A stretch of 64,000 nucleotides of DNA from Aspidapion aeneum. Its lineage: Eukaryota > Arthropoda > Insecta > Coleoptera > Brentidae. Shown here one piece after another: positions 33,401 through 42,265 of the stretch (positions are counted from its first letter, which is position 1; each line of letters starts with the position of its first letter). The translations under genes were made by a program, and so were the position numbers. The notes beneath the pieces are model-generated. The model made no database searches. It was given only the letters and a program-made list of their open reading frames with translations, and was not told the DNA's origin. The stretch is from assembly GCA_963576565.1 (NCBI GenBank), contig OY755038.1, positions 10,927,756-10,991,755 on the forward strand, given 5' to 3'.

Positions 33401-34624
33401 TATATTTTAATTAATTTTCGATTTCGTCATTGAATTCTTTTCAAAATGATGTATCATATGTCATAGTTTGATTGAGCGGTTTAGGAGATATTCAGCTTTT
33501 TCACTTATTTCTAGTGCGCTATAATTTCCTGCTGAGGCAGGTAAAGGCACTCCAGTATTTTTATTATTTTACACAGTCACAAATATAGTAAGGCTGGTTT
33601 GGAAAAATTATAATTTAGCTGACGGCCCTCAAAGCCTAGTTATAAAAAGTAAAAATAATGATACATATTTCAAAATAAAATTAAAACGCTTTTGTGCAAA
33701 ATAATTTAATATCAAAGCGTAATGTCAAATTGTTTAAACAATTGCAAACAATGACAAAACGCCAAGACGCAAGGCCAACTTGATTTGCATAGTATAAGAT
33801 AACAAAACTATAGGAGCATTGATGTAGGATTTGACCGCAAGGCTTTCACGTCAATGGCGCATGACGTCATTCAACGCACACTAGACAAAAATAAAAACTT
33901 TAATTATCTCCGAAACCGCTCAATCAAACTATGACATATGATACATCATTTTGAAAAGAATTCAATCACGAATTCGAAAATTAATTAAAATATAGGCTAT
34001 TCCATAAGAAAAAATGCAACTTTATGTCATATCTCAAAAACTAAAAGTGACAGTTAAAATTTAATTTAGCGGTTGAATTCCTCGTGACAAAGTCTATAAA
34101 ATTGCAATTTACTCTAAATCAATATTTCCAATAATAACGAAGTTATAAACCCCCCTCCAAAATGCAGACTTTTCAAAAAGCCCCCGTAGCTCAAAGACGA
34201 GACGATATTTCAAAATGCGGTTGTCACTATAAGTCTTCTCTTGAAATTTGAGCCTCGCAATGCGTGGACAGTTTTTCTCTGTCTTCCCTAGAAGTACCTT
34301 AAACCCCCCAAAAGTGCCCAATTTGGGACACCCTGTACAGTACATATGTACCTACCATTAGCAGTGATTGGTTTAGATTAGTGTCCCTAAATAATTCGAC
34401 AGTTCTTGCATTTATAAAAGAAGTGCCAAAATATTTAGTGACTCTAGTTTAGATAACTTTTATTTCTGCTATACAACCCATTATCTCAGTTTTTTTAAAC
34501 GGTCGATTGCAAGGTTTATTTTTGTTACAGAGACGAAGAAAATATCAGGGAAGAAGAACTGGCGACCTTGTCTACAAATCAAGACTTCGGAGGAGTTAGT
34601 AGTGTTGTAAATACTAAAAGCTAA
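24416..34624 (+). CDS. 62-residue single-pass membrane micropeptide gene (three exons)
   Basis: Coding exons: 24416-24425 (ATGGCGTCAG, donor GTTAGT), 24843-24927 (after TTTTCTTTTAG, donor GTAAAA) and 34531-34624 (after TTTTTGTTACAG, ending AGCTAA). Phases join exactly (CAG+AT, AAAG+A) for 63 codons including the stop. The start lies in a good insect context (TCAAAATGG). The protein has a short MASD head, a hydrophobic segment of about 23 residues (5-27, LLLPVTLMVALIG and on to IVIYYIY), a basic KAKQR stop-transfer patch, an acidic stretch (DEENIREEEL) and a Ser/Val-rich tail ending VVNTKS. Architecture suggests a type III single-pass membrane peptide with N-terminus out and charged tail in the cytosol; partner unknown. 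An ATTAAA at 34645-34650 may end the message. Intron 2 (9.6 kb) is packed with mobile elements. I recognise no named family; the exon fit makes chance unlikely. Confidence 0.75.
25012..25668. repeat. composite repeat with about 125-bp subunits, copy 2
   Basis: Same organisation as 3906-4480: AGCTCACAC-containing end (25013-25054), three subunits with ACCCCCACCC, the conserved ATGGGACCATCTCGG block, a shorter CAGA run (about 25540) and an AGCTCACAC end at about 25655. Non-coding, in intron 2 of the micropeptide gene. Confidence 0.7.
25669..26491. other. intron sequence with a small self-complementary repeat
   Basis: 26205-26325 is a short hairpin-forming repeat (CATAATTTTTGAGATAAC and its complement) that recurs, diverged, at 31415-31530. 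The rest is AT-rich intron without a recognisable feature. Confidence 0.5.
26492..27477. mobile_element. inverted-repeat element with about 100-bp ends and a nested palindrome fragment
   Basis: The left end contains TGTTTTGAAATAGACACGG and CGTGTTGATTTTA; the right end (27380-27477) has the same words inverted. The outermost bases are GGCG and CGCC. Inside, 26915-27297 is a rearranged fragment of the palindromic CCTAACC element also at 18402 and 30089. No coding seen, no clear target duplication. Confidence 0.65.
27478..27797 (-). pseudogene. LINE C-terminal zinc-finger fragment
   Basis: Minus-strand 27795-27538 reads LTGHCVLQGHLAKMKV, then CKQCWAEGETSAHFLSSC: the CCHC-like finger that follows RNase H in R1/Jockey/I-type LINEs. 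It is cut at its 5' side by an end fragment of the 7-bp-duplication MITE. Confidence 0.7.
27798..27846 (-). mobile_element. terminal fragment of the 7-bp-duplication MITE
   Basis: About 49 bp matching the CAAGGCC end of the family (AACAGCTG, GGGTCGTGGCC, GTTGGCCTTG). The rest of the element is missing, and no target duplication remains. Confidence 0.7.
27847..28374. other. intron sequence, nothing recognised
   Basis: AT-rich part of the micropeptide gene's second intron with no coding or element signature that I can see. Confidence 0.4.
28375..28997 (+). mobile_element. MITE family with 7-bp target duplication, copy 3
   Basis: 623 bp, flanked by CTCACAT (28368-28374 and 28998-29004). It is more diverged than the others and has a small duplication of the GATAG(A/C)CCTG end. 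It lies 150 bp upstream of the alternative exon at 29147. Confidence 0.9.
29147..29253 (+). CDS. candidate alternative exon of the micropeptide gene
   Basis: A 107-bp exon-like block between an acceptor (GTCTTTATTCTAG) and a donor (AAGAG, GTAAAA). Spliced after exon 2 of the micropeptide gene (phase AAAG+G) it stays open for 31 further codons: QRYRDQLRYMRQLLRDTSRR, then a short tail ending ATS and TAA at 29241-29243. The product would keep the membrane segment but exchange the acidic tail for a strongly basic one. The stop lies only 10 bases before the donor, so inclusion need not trigger nonsense-mediated decay. Supported by phase and splice words only. Confidence 0.5.
29332..29412. other. 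strong imperfect hairpin
   Basis: About 81 bp whose two halves pair over roughly 32 bp: GGGTCACTGTATCCTGGAA faces TTCCAGGATGCAGTGACCC, with CCTGG/CCAGG near the loop, GACATGT/ACATGTC at the base and a small bulge. A T-run follows. Size and shape resemble a pre-miRNA or a very short fold-back element; I cannot tell which. Confidence 0.5.
29413..29925. other. intron sequence, nothing recognised
   Basis: AT-rich, then GC-richer from about 29755 near the LINE fragment. No exon or element end recognised. Confidence 0.35.
29926..31335 (-). pseudogene. LINE 3' half, interrupted by palindromic copy B
   Basis: Minus strand, 31310 downward: QFNAQKTQAVLFSKK, then LGVTAETNMSWYSQVADIAK, then LLTLYKAQIRPTMEYCSHIW and a tail reaching TRQTDGNH at about 30780. 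After the 681-bp palindrome it resumes as EAPRTSLYQNSYLWRTASLW and NKLPATVFPAGYN near 29950. These are the post-catalytic RT and C-terminal blocks of Jockey/CR1-group LINEs. Frameshifts are present. It lies antisense in the micropeptide intron. Confidence 0.8.
30089..30769. mobile_element. long palindromic (fold-back) element, copy B, 10-bp duplication
   Basis: 681 bp, nearly identical to 18402-19079 and flanked by GATGGTTACC on both sides (30079-30088, 30770-30779). It differs from copy A by a few substitutions and a small insertion near the centre. Inserted in the LINE fragment. Confidence 0.9.
31336..31692. other. intron with small hairpin repeat
   Basis: 31415-31530 is the second copy of the small self-complementary repeat at 26205-26325. 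Nothing else recognised. Confidence 0.45.
31693..32075. repeat. inverted repeat, about 150-bp arms
   Basis: The left arm (GTGAAATAATCATAAC... to about 31850) is repeated inverted at 31923-32075, with words such as CATTTCATGTAAAAAA and CTCAATTCTTTTTACGG. A single-arm remnant of the same sequence is at 32745-32830. Fold-back element without coding. Confidence 0.75.
32171..32540. repeat. three diverged tandem units of about 120-150 bp
   Basis: The block around AAGCTCAGCTCTCTAGCG followed by CTGGAAGTGG(A/T/C)CAATGTTACTT occurs at about 32200, 32345 and 32468. Non-coding. Confidence 0.7.
32541..33079. other. intron sequence with one arm remnant
   Basis: Includes the 32745-32830 arm described above; the remainder is AT-rich and unrecognised. 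Confidence 0.4.
33080..34335. mobile_element. large fold-back element, CAGGGTGTCCCAAATTGGG family, copy 2
   Basis: 1256 bp flanked by TA. The ends match the 201-bp hairpin at 20641. Arms of about 450 bp are inverted copies (for example GACATAAAGTTGCA at 33370 and TGCAACTTTATGTC at 34015), separated by about 350 bp of unrelated central sequence near 33520-33880. No protein recognised. It ends about 195 bp before the last micropeptide exon. Confidence 0.8.
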
Positions 34625-34811
34625 GTTTTAAGTGTAAGATATTTATTAAATTAATTTTTTTACATTAAAAATTAATGTTTCAAATTTATTTTTTATTTTT
34701 TGTAGGTAGCTTCTTAATTTTGCAAGTAAGAATATAATATCTTTAAAAAAAGTTCTTATTACTCCAGTCTATTTTTTAAGTGATGAGTAACCGGCTGAAT
34801 TTGTGTAAATG

Positions 34812-35094
34812 CAATGAGTATATGACCCATATAGAGTGGCAACCGGCAAGCCTTGCAAAATTGAAGGACAGATGGCGCTAAAATAAATTCGTCTAGTACG
34901 CAATATCTAAAGACAACTACTATGATCTAATGACATTTGTATGACAGGCATAAACCTCGGAACTCACACATGCAACTAAATCGTACTAGTAGTCCCTGAA
35001 TATTGCGTACCAGACGAATTTATTTCAGCGCCATCTGCCCCTCAATGTTGCAAGGCTAGCCGTTTGCCACTCTATGTCGGTCATATACTCATTG
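34812..35094. mobile_element. MITE with about 100-bp inverted repeats and 7-bp duplication
   Basis: 283 bp beginning CAATGAGTATATGAC and ending with its complement (GTCATATACTCATTG), flanked by GTAAATG on both sides (34805-34811, 35095-35101). It is unrelated in sequence to the 600-bp MITE but shares the 7-bp duplication and CA...TG ends. It follows the micropeptide stop by 190 bp. Confidence 0.85.
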
Positions 35095-35598
35095 GTAAAT
35101 GGCTTTATTTTACGAGTCGTTAAATACCGAGATGAATTCCAAGACGTGCGCAAGCGTTGATCTGTCACTTCTGCCAACCAATCAACTGAGAGATATTTCA
35201 GTATGGTTTTATACAGCAAAACTTTAATAATTCCCAGTTCTTTTTGATGAAAATTCGTCGTTTTTGTGCTGTGAAAATGCCGGTGACATGCAAGTTGTAT
35301 GACAAATTATTTAGTGCCCAATTTAATTTGAATAAACACTGTCATCGGGGTTCTACTGTATGCCTATGCTACGATAAACATTTTTTAAGATTTAGCGAAT
35401 TTAAATTTGTCAATACTCCCATGGCAAAACAAAATAAACGTGAAATATATAAGAAATACTGCATATACCTCAAAAAATATTAATCGCAGCTCATAGATAT
35501 TGTATATTTTTGAAATCAGAAAGAAAAGACGAATCTTAAAATGCAAAAATATACAGGGGGTTACCTCTCAAAAATCGACTTCATTGTCACACCCTGTA
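35095..35598. other. unassigned; weak C2H2-like frame
   Basis: At 35244-35483 a plus-strand frame contains CKLYDKLFSAQFNLNKHCH, reminiscent of a C2H2 finger with its second cysteine lost. Too little to call a gene. 35094-35145 recurs inverted near 36785-36830 (TCATCTCGGTATTTAACGAC), so this may be the arm of a larger element. Confidence 0.3.
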
Positions 35599-36484
35599 CA
35601 GGGTGTCCCAAATTCGTTGTATTTTTGTGGTGTCGGGTATTTCTAGGGGAGATAGAAAAAAACTGCCCCTCTTTGCGACGCTCAAATATCAAGAGAAGCC
35701 TAAAGGTGAAAACCACATTTAGATATAGCAAGCCGTTTTTAAGATACGGCGTATTTTTGTCTGCATTTTGGGAGGAGGTCTATAACTTTTTTGTTTATGA
35801 AAATTTTGTTTTTATGTAAATAGCTTTCTTATAGATCTTTTCTTAAAGAATTGACAGATGTAAACGGTTTTTATCTCTTTTGGTTTTTAAGATATTGCAT
35901 AAAGTTGTTATATTTTTCTTACAGAATAACTCTCTTTTTATTCGAGTTTTAAAATCAGCATAAAATTTCCTTTAAAATGATGTATCACACTCAATATTTT
36001 TTTTTTTTATTGTTTTCTTTATTTTTATTTTTTAAGCACCGCTTTATTATATTTTTATTTTTATAATTTTATAATATTAAAATATTTTAAACCCATTAAG
36101 CAAACTAAAATATGTGGTAAAAATAAAAAAATACAAAAATATAAAGAATAAATAAAGGGATCCTCCCATAAAGAAAAATTAATTTTATGTGATATTTCAA
36201 AAACTAAACGTGACAAATGAAATTTAATTTAACAGTTGAATTCCTCTTAAAAAAGTGTCTTAAGAATGTTTTCACAGAAATAAAAAATATTAATAAATAA
36301 ACAAGTTATAGACCCCTTCCCAAAATGCGGACTTTTTAAAAACACCCCGTAGTGCTATATCAAAATGCGATTTTCACCTTTAAGCTTCTTTTGAAATTTG
36401 AATGTCGCAAAGGGGGATCAGGTTTTTTTAACCCCTCTAGAAATACCCGAAACCCCCCAAAAACATCGAATTTGGGACACCCTG
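35599..36484. mobile_element. fold-back element, CAGGGTGTCCCAAATTCG variant, copy 3
   Basis: 886 bp flanked by TA, starting CAGGGTGTCCCAAATTCG and ending with the complement. Arms have the same functional layout as 33080-34335 but are diverged. Directly to its left another CACCCTG end abuts, so elements of this group insert next to or into one another. Confidence 0.75.
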
Positions 36485-37798
36485 TACATGGTGGCGGATA
36501 GAAAAAAATAATGTTGGTTTTTAAAGTTGTCATTATTAACCAAAAAACTCTACTATGTATTATAGCCCTTTATTTTCAATGATAAAGTTGCTGAGTGCTC
36601 CGGTTATAAAAAACCACCCGGTACCTACATAAAATCATACCTAAAAATTAGAATTGACCATTATTTTATACCTTGAATTTTTTATTATACGTTAAGCTCT
36701 TCGATCTCGCGCCAATCCCGGTATTCGCGCCAATAATTTAAATTAGACATTTTGACGTTAATTTTGGCGCATGCTCCTTTGATGGAATTCATCTCGGTAT
36801 TTAACGACTCGTTTTATTTTACCGAGCTCCTAACTTTTTCCTCTGCGAAAAGTGTTCCTAAACGGGGACGCGGACGGGGACATTTTTCGAGCGTCGGACT
36901 AACTTAACCAAGCAAACGATTTTTAGGGGACATATTTTTTAAGCCACAGAAAAAAAATATTTTTTTTAATCTCGTAATTTTGACATGTTGGACATTTGTA
37001 GGACAAACATTTTTTCATACTTGATATCATAAGATATTTAGATTTCAGCAAAAAAATTAGTTTGTTAGAAATCAATTTCAAGAATTTTCGCAGAGGATCA
37101 AGGGTCGTCTCGGAAATAAAGCTATTTACGAAATTGCAGCCTGTTAATCATCCCTTAAAAAAATAGACCGCTGTACTGTGGACTAACTGTCAAAAATCAT
37201 GACAAAGTTAGTAAGAACAATAAATCTTTAAATTGATAATGTATTTTAAAAATATTAAAATTAAACAAATCCAAAAACCTCCCATAAAATTAAAACAAAA
37301 AATAAAAATAATAAATGGGTCCATAACGGATCTGATACCTTCCTAGCTAGCCTATTAGCACACTTCGAATGAAGCCAAAATATTGATTTGTAAATATCTC
37401 AGAAACTAAAGCTTTACGAAGTTTTTGGTTATGACACAAATTATTGAGCAAAATGTAGTCTACTATATTCCAAACACCGCATATTGATTTAATGCTCCAA
37501 CAAAAAGTTATAATTTTTAAAAAATTTTAATTGTCAAACAGAAATTGGATCCACTACTGATTCACACTTGACTTTAATTCTTTTAATTAAAACTTTCATG
37601 TTTTTACAATTTTCTTATACTTTTTTTTTACTTTTCTTATAATTTTATATAAAGACATGAAACCACCAGGATATTTCTTTAATTTCAATTTGTTAAAAAT
37701 ACATTGTCAAATTAATAATTCATTATCACAACTACTCAACAAAACAAATTGAAAATTATTACTATAGAGAATGATCAACAATTTAATTTCAGACTAGT
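36485..37798. other. no gene recognised; fragment shared with 63555-63660
   Basis: AT-rich apart from 36700-36850. The stretch 37390-37490 (AAATATCTCAGAAAC, ACACAAATTATTGAG, TCTACTATATT) is repeated, diverged, at 63560-63660, so it belongs to some dispersed element. No exon recognised. Confidence 0.4.
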
Positions 37799-38408
37799 CA
37801 GGGCTATCAAAACGGACGGGCCACGATCCTCCACTTTGTTGACGTCACATCCGGGGCTGATTTTTTTTTGATGGTCACGTTACGACACAACTGATTGTCT
37901 TTAAAATATTGAAGTTAGAATGACGGTTCATGAATATTTAATTTTTTTTAAATAACGCCGTTTTTGAGATTGTTTTTACTTTATTCTTGCAGAACAATTT
38001 TTTTTTAATGTATAGTAATCCTTAATTTTTCATAGCCGCTTCATTAGCTCACACAATAATTCAGTTTAAAGCAGAAGCAAATGTGACAATCACAGATGAC
38101 AAAGTCAAATACATGTCAAATATAACAGTTGGCATGTGGTACATGGCGGGTAATTTGAATTCAAAATAAGAAATGCTAAATCTTGAAGATTTTAACCTTT
38201 TAATCATGTTGCTTCCTTACAAACCTTTGGTGGAATATCGGGATGGTGTCTGAGAATATTTCACTGAAATTTTGCGAAAATCTGTAGTGCCATTTTGAAA
38301 ATATCATAAAAAAACGTCTGACCTCCCATAAGACCCAATGTAAAATTTAGCCCCGGGAGAACAGCTGATTTTTTCAGGGTCGTGGCCTCTATTTTTGTGT
38401 TGGCCTTG
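37799..38408 (-). mobile_element. MITE family with 7-bp target duplication, copy 4
   Basis: 610 bp, flanked by GACTAGT (37792-37798 and 38409-38415), same orientation as copy 1. Confidence 0.9.
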
Positions 38409-39490
38409 GACTAGTTTGCAATCTCAGAATATTTACCTAATATTAAGAAAGATTAGCGTATTTATTTGCTTTTAAATATTTAAATAAAAAATTGGGCCAG
38501 TAGGCACCTATACATAACAACTAGTTCTTTCTAGTCGTACCGCGTTATGACGTAGCTTTATTTTCGTTGAAAATTAATTGTTTAGTTTTAAAAAACTACG
38601 TTAATCTAGCTGCTGTCGTTTATGAGATATAAACGAGTTCCTTTGTTCAAAAATTATGACCGGCAAACTTTAAGGCTATGACAAATTTTTTTCAAAATAT
38701 TATATTAATCTTAGGGATCCCGCCCGAAGCTTATGGGCGGTGGCTTTCGGTTGGATTTCTTTTAAATTTCAGTATGTTGTAGATCTTGATGAGAAATTAG
38801 TTGAAATAGTTTTTTGTGAAAAATGCACAAAAGTTAAAAACTTAAACTTTGAACGCCTGTATCTTTGAAACCATAGGTCGGGCGAGGATGGGGCAATGAC
38901 AACTTTTCATCAGGGCATCAAGATCTACAACATACTGAAATTTAAAAGAAATCCAACCAAAAGCCACCGCCCATTAGCTCCGGGCGGGATCCACCTTGAA
39001 GAGTGTCAAATTTTTAATATTCGCAGATACACAGTGTGTTTGATAAATTTCAAAAACAGTAATGTTCCTCTTCTAATTGCTTTTTCATTTTTATTGATTA
39101 AAATATAGTAAATTTAAAATTCATTTATCGCACCGATTAAATCTTGTTGAATACAGGTTTCAAATGACTTACATTGTTTGTCAAGTTCATCTGCAAAATA
39201 TGATGCAAATATTGCAGAAATTTTCAAAATTAATATTTGTTTAATGTAGATTAACATGGCTCAACTGAAACAATTGAACCGTGATCAAATTTAAATTTTT
39301 CTAAGGAAAAACAAAGAAAACAAAAATCTTTAGAAAAATGCACTTTGCATCTTTATTACATATTAACTTGACTCAATAGAAACTTTAAATGTTACAAATG
39401 ACACCTACAAGAAGTAAGATTAAATACAACACACCAATTCAAAGCTGAAAAAAGCTCTGTGGTATCCGAAGTTCAATAGGTCAATTTTAA
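38409..39490. repeat. spacer containing a hairpin element at 38715-38992
   Basis: 38715-38992 (278 bp) begins GGATCCCGCCCG and ends CGGGCGGGATCC; arms of about 90 bp pair (GTTGTAGATCTTGATG with its complement). The rest of the span is AT-rich and leads to the first exon of gene A. Confidence 0.65.
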
Positions 39491-39571
39491 GATGAAGACT
39501 GATGAAAAAACCCTGGAAAGGAATGGCCACAAATATTAACTATTTTAGTCGGTAAGTCATTTAAAAAAAAA

Positions 39572-40428
39572 CTGAAAACGTAAAGTGCACGGCATGGGAA
39601 TACAACTTAACGACCGATTTACCATATATACACACTACAGTTTGCTGACGACCAAGTAATTGTAGCTAATGATAAAGAAGACATGGAGTTTATGATGAGA
39701 AAGTTAATGGAAGAATACCAAAAGTAGGGATTAACAGTGAACGTGGACAAGACACAGTACTTATGTATTGGAAACAAATCCAGTGAGTTAGAACTGGACA
39801 ATGGACAAGTAATATCTTCATGCAATGAGTATGTATACTAGGGTGTCACATTTGATAAGACAGGAACAGACTGTAAAGAACTAGAAAAAAGAATATTAAA
39901 AGCAAAAACGGTTATTGGATGTCTTAACAGTATTTTATGGAGCAGAGAGATAAAAAAGAATGTAAAATTTAAGATGTATGAAACAATGGTAAAAAGCACG
40001 CTGTTGTATGGAATAGACACTTGTCGCGTAACGGAAAAATACAAAACAAAAATGGAAAGTGTCGAAATGGATGCAATAAGATCAATGAGAATATCTAAAA
40101 CAGATCACATAAGAAATGAGATCATAAAAGAAAGAATGGGAATCGAGGGAAGCATAACGGATGACATCACTAAAAGGCAACTGATATGGTACGTCCATGT
40201 ACAACGGATGAACGACGAAAGATTACCAAAGCAGGTTCTAGAATGGCAACCAATAAGGCGCAGAAAAAGAGGGCGTTCTAAACTAGAATGGCAACAGTCA
40301 ATCCAAAGATCAATTAGTCAAAAAAATCTGACAGAAGATGGTCAGGATCGAAGGAGGTGGAGAATAAGCGTTGGACCACGTAGAAAAACGTTCCAAACCG
40401 ACATAATAATAATAATAATAATAGGTAT
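39572..40428 (+). pseudogene. 5'-truncated LINE in intron 1 of gene A
   Basis: Starts within the RT domain (GMGIQLNDRFTIYT), continues with ADDQVIVANDKED in a shifted frame and, from 39974, an open C-terminal frame ([38 protein letters not shown]) and ends in an (ATA)n tail at 40404-40422. Same family as 22081-23010. Sense to gene A. Confidence 0.85.
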
Positions 40429-40689
40429 GCAATTTCACTTAAGGTGTGTTCTAGTATTTTTGCTTCATCAATTTTTTCAACTACTTTAGTAAGATTTTTA
40501 ATTTTAGGATGCATAATAGCTTTCAGCAGTGGTATGATTATCGCATGGACCTCACCATTTATTGCAGTTTTAACCAAAGATAAAGAAAAATATGACATTA
40601 CTGAATCGGAGGCCTCATTGTTATCCATTTTAGTTTCTGTAGGTAATGAAAATCATGATGTCAAAAGCATTTATAATTCAGAAACCAAA

Positions 40690-41125
40690 TTTTGGGACCG
40701 TTTTTAAGTGTAAACTAAACAATCCAATCTACAGGACCCCGTAAACCTAAGACGCTTGTTTTTTACAAGTAGTGGTTTCCAGGTTTGGTATTTGACTCTC
40801 CTGAATACAAACTTCTTATGACTCTTTGTTTCGTAGCAACAGAATGATTAGACTATCCCGTGTGTGTAAGTTTCTTACATACAGTGGTTTGAATGTTTCT
40901 GTTCTGTTTGACAAGAACATTGAAAAAAGTTAAGGCTGAATCTTTGGGCACTTAATTGTTGGTCGGATACGGTTAAGATAGTCTTAAAAATTCTGCAGTT
41001 CTTCATCGTTTTCCGACCATATAATAAATGTGTCATCCATGTATCTTGACCATAGTTTTGGAGTGACTTTTGGCGTGTTGATTTCATGTTCCTCGAACCA
41101 CTCATCAAGTACTGATGCACATAAT
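40690..41125 (-). pseudogene. Penelope-like reverse-transcriptase fragment in intron 2 of gene A
   Basis: Minus strand, 41120 down: EWFEEHEINTPKVTPKLWS, then YMDDTFIIWSENDEELQNF (shifted frame), the catalytic block of Penelope-like RT, followed after a deletion by a C-terminal piece (KFVFRRVKYQTWKPLL) and the AGTTTACACTTA end. 5'-truncated and frameshifted. Confidence 0.75.
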
Positions 41126-41654
41126 TTAAAAGGAAAAATAAATCATACAGACTCTGAAAAAGAAAAAGTTGAAACACATACTACACACAAGCTACTGCAA
41201 AATATAATCGAAGAATTAAAGGTTCACAAAAAAAAAGAAACATCCTGGCTTAAGAATTCAGGAGACTGGACGGATAATATCAAATTTACTCTTTGGAGAA
41301 GCAGAAAACAATATTCGAATCTGGCAGATAATATTTTGCATTTTAGGTTTACTCATATCCTGTCCAATTATTCCAATTTTAAACAAATACATAAGCAGAA
41401 AGTCTTCGCTTCTAATGACAGTTCCCTTACAATCCAGCTACTTTGTTTTGACAATTATCGCTAAAGATATCAAGGTTTTTTATTTGGCTAGAATTTTAGG
41501 TAAGTACGCTTTAAGCACCTATCTTAAGAAACACCTCAGAGTAATATTATTATTATTACTCTAAGAGAAACACTGATCAAAGATTCCTAAACTAGTATAT
41601 TAAATAGTGTGTTAATTATAGGTGGTTTGAGCGATGCGTTTTTATACGCTAATT

Positions 41655-42265
41655 CAAGGCCAACACAAAAATAGAGGCCACGACCCTGAAAAAATCAGCT
41701 GTTCTCCCGGGGCTGAATTTTACATTGGGTCTTATGGGAGGTCAGACGTTTTTTTATGATATTTTCAAAATGGCACTACAGATTTCCGCAAAATTTCAGT
41801 GAAATATTCTCAGACACCATCCCGATATTCCACCAAAGGTTTGTAAGGAAGCAACATGATTAAAAGGTTAAAATCTTCAAGATTTAGCATTCCTTATTTT
41901 AAATTCAAATTACCCGCCATGTACCACATGCCAACTGTTATATTTGACATGTATTTGACTTTGTCATATGTGATTGTCACATTCGCTTCTGCTTTAAACT
42001 TAATTTTTGTGTGAGCTAATGAAGCGGCTATGAAAAATTAGGGCTTACTATACATTTAAAAAAAATTGTTCTGCCAGAATAAAGTAAAAACAATCTCAAA
42101 AACGGCTTTATTTTTAAAAAAATCAAATATCCATGAACCGTCATGCCAACCTCAATATTTTAAAGACAATCAGCTGTGTCGTAACGTGACCATCAAAAAA
42201 AAATCAGCCCCGGATGTGACGTCCACAAAGTGGAGGATCGTGGCCCGTCCATTTTGATAGCCCTG
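41655..42265 (+). mobile_element. MITE family with 7-bp target duplication, copy 5, inside a coding exon
   Basis: 611 bp, flanked by GCTAATT (41648-41654 and 42266-42272). Removing the element and one duplicate restores an uninterrupted frame across the exon, so the insertion is clean and has suffered no later deletion. Confidence 0.95.

Noticed and set aside
35244..35483. 79-residue frame with a C2H2-like stretch as a gene
   Set aside because: Only one imperfect finger, second cysteine missing, no further exon or context.
40314..40628. Minus-strand 104-residue frame
   Set aside because: Antisense of the LINE end and of gene A exon 2.
41030..41464. 144-residue plus-strand frame as a gene
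   Set aside because: It reads antisense Penelope sequence and then gene A exon 3 in the wrong frame; the phase-matched exon frame is different.
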